Both the position numbers and the translations under genes were made by a program. Shown here piece after piece: positions 54,301-54,395 of a stretch of 54,395 bases of DNA (within the stretch, counting starts at the first letter, position 1; each line of letters opens with the position of its first letter). The DNA is taken from contig JAGSHD010000020.1 of assembly GCA_023954715.1 (NCBI GenBank), forward strand, positions 1 to 54,395, written 5' to 3'. Source of the DNA: Candidatus Cloacimonadota bacterium (GTDB lineage: Bacteria; Muiribacteriota; UBA6191). The notes under the pieces were generated by a model. The model did not search any database and was not told where the DNA came from. It saw only the letters and a list, made by a program, of their open reading frames with translations.

Positions 54301-54395
54301 TTTTACAGAAGGCGCAGGATCTGCAACGGGTACAGCAGTAGCGATAGCAGATACAGATATTAGTATCACTGATGTGGATGATTCAAATATCGAGA
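51383..54395 (+). CDS. Giant repetitive adhesin with LapA/BapA-like retention module, N-terminal part (continues beyond window)
   Basis: At least 1004 residues, open to the window end; ribosome site AGGA before the ATG at 51383. There is no cleavable signal peptide, as expected for type I secreted adhesins. Residues 1-80 are hydrophilic. Residues 81-165 (GKVVVGYVSNLTGSF.., NNDPIYEGDAVY, LLIQMNSGKEVSVTD) match the retention-module pattern that plugs LapA-type adhesins in an outer-membrane TolC pore. An acidic linker follows (to ~245), then a cadherin-like domain (NPPTIF..DEDSDG..YTVTDGKE). After that come repeated ~150-residue domains starting at about 357, 504, 654, 805 and 959, each with DAPxLDLD, DxDDSxIExAxxxLTD and LxDYQxAIKxIxYxSTSxDP. 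It is likely a calcium-dependent surface or biofilm adhesin. Confidence 0.88.
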   Translation, partial: MKSNLPKLSTKSKNTESKSSDKSLQNASEEVVPENSQKSTQKTNEQVNGEKGELTENQANENNETVKDLSQKPSTKVSTTGKVVVGYVSNLTGSFRAEQADGQVRELQNNDPIYEGDAVYHNEEKGDHESYTQVPDLLIQMNSGKEVSVTDASYLLFDSTVIGEDKDFAEVETNKREENRQAEIRRNAGENDSRRAATVEEDAQDDAPDVTVVESLEATQAEVEESQQEEESTETEEIIELEAEFVPVNNPPTIFSSTIVVDEDSDGTSLDLDLPFDKDGDEVVVTVVNVPILGTITSSDGEIITEGQIISAEEVVNLKYDAPDDYNGTDEVGELTYTVTDGKETVAGSTSIEVITVNDAPKIGDVDTAFESTFTEGDLDSIGVSVHIVDDKFVIEDVDNSTIESATILLTNTMDSDQIDSSGVTGGISATTTLTEDGLQLILTGSAKIEDYVSAIKTILFVNDSDNPSAEDRIFSIHLNDGDLDSNKITATVKVVPVNDAPILDLDSNDSTKVGADYLTTYKEGTTGVAISDLDTSITDVDDSNIESATITLTDTKPGDHLDFSKLPVGITGSQTTVAGNIVITLEGTSTLSDYQDAVKSIEYSSTSADPTGNNEGNDFDTRTISVVVNDGNLDSNTAISTINIELSNDAPVLDLDGNDSTKNGFDFETTYSEGTNPISIGDTDLRITDLDHSEIIRAKIVITDTKAGDTLDTSNLPDGIVASESLDESGNIVVSLQGKKTLEEYQEAIKSIEYSSTSEDPSDNINGNNFVTRTIEVTVNDGREDSNTATTVINITPVNDTPILDLDGSVAGTGYTTTFTEGIGSTTGTAVAIADTDISITDVDDSNIENATVTLTDQFAGDVLNVVTTAVNGITASVDTSVAGKITATLTGSATLAEYQDRIKAITYQSTSEDPTDNINGNNKNTRTIEVTVNDGNVDSAKATTTINVVPVNDAPILDLDASGAGTGYTATFTEGAGSATGTAVAIADTDISITDVDDSNIE
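52892..54395 (+). repeat. Tandem ~450-462 bp coding repeats in the adhesin gene
   Basis: The LDLD-coding TTAGAT starts recur at 52892, 53342, 53795 and 54257, giving periods of 450, 453 and 462 bp (150, 151, 154 residues). The last copies are nearly identical at DNA level: 53862-53932 and 54324-54394 match over 71 bp with one difference. The array runs off the window. Confidence 0.9.

Overview
The window is AT-rich, densely coding DNA (roughly 35% GC by eye) from a diderm bacterium. Outer-membrane type features include lipoproteins, minor pseudopilins, a trimeric-fibre-like surface protein and a LapA-type adhesin. The order yicC-remA-gmk-rpoZ-priA, the style of GlmM and Lon, the small multihaem cytochrome and the long fibre protein with a lipoprotein neighbour suggest the former Deltaproteobacteria/Bdellovibrionota. 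A deeper-branching diderm such as Margulisbacteria is not excluded, so the taxonomy is an inference. No rRNA, tRNA, CRISPR array or transposon was seen.

Layout. 1-6363 (minus): a cut-off acidic protein built of 28-31-residue repeats, a sigma-like/FecR-like membrane fusion protein, and a three-gene minor pseudopilin operon. 6637-18080 (plus): a zinc-ribbon coiled-coil protein, a TPM-domain protein, lon, the yicC-remA-gmk-rpoZ-priA information-processing cluster (priA carries an apparent -1 frameshift at an A10 run), a Rossmann protein and a sirtuin. 18147-23009: three paralogous two-gene cassettes, each a lipoprotein with a papain-like Cys/His hydrolase domain followed by a secreted partner protein. 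23161-35809: a SNF2 helicase, glmM, a tetrahaem cytochrome, a phosphatase/acetyltransferase pair, asnS, rsmD, yceI, a SAM hydrolase, and an ECF sigma/anti-sigma/TPR operon. 35988-43954 (minus): a 2251-residue YadA-head-repeat fibre protein and its upstream lipoprotein. 44388-47286: hutU-hutI of histidine breakdown. 47283-49613 (minus): a second minor pseudopilin operon. 49842-51067: a fourth lipoprotein cassette with a different hydrolase domain and a different partner. 51383-end: the start of a very large repetitive adhesin with a LapA/BapA-like N-terminal module, preceded by two CRP-like palindromes.

The most interesting system is the set of four lipoprotein/partner cassettes. All four lipoproteins share a lipobox and a short mature N-terminal signature (MNP..HNLP..VQ). 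Three carry one Cys/His domain with one partner family; the fourth carries another Cys/His domain with an unrelated partner. Three cassette promoters share an element, CTTG-N10-CAAG followed by GTGTTTT. This is the pattern expected of polymorphic peptidoglycan-hydrolase effectors with cognate periplasmic immunity or self-protection proteins, analogous to SitA/SitI of myxobacteria or type VI amidase/immunity pairs. The function here is inferred, not shown.
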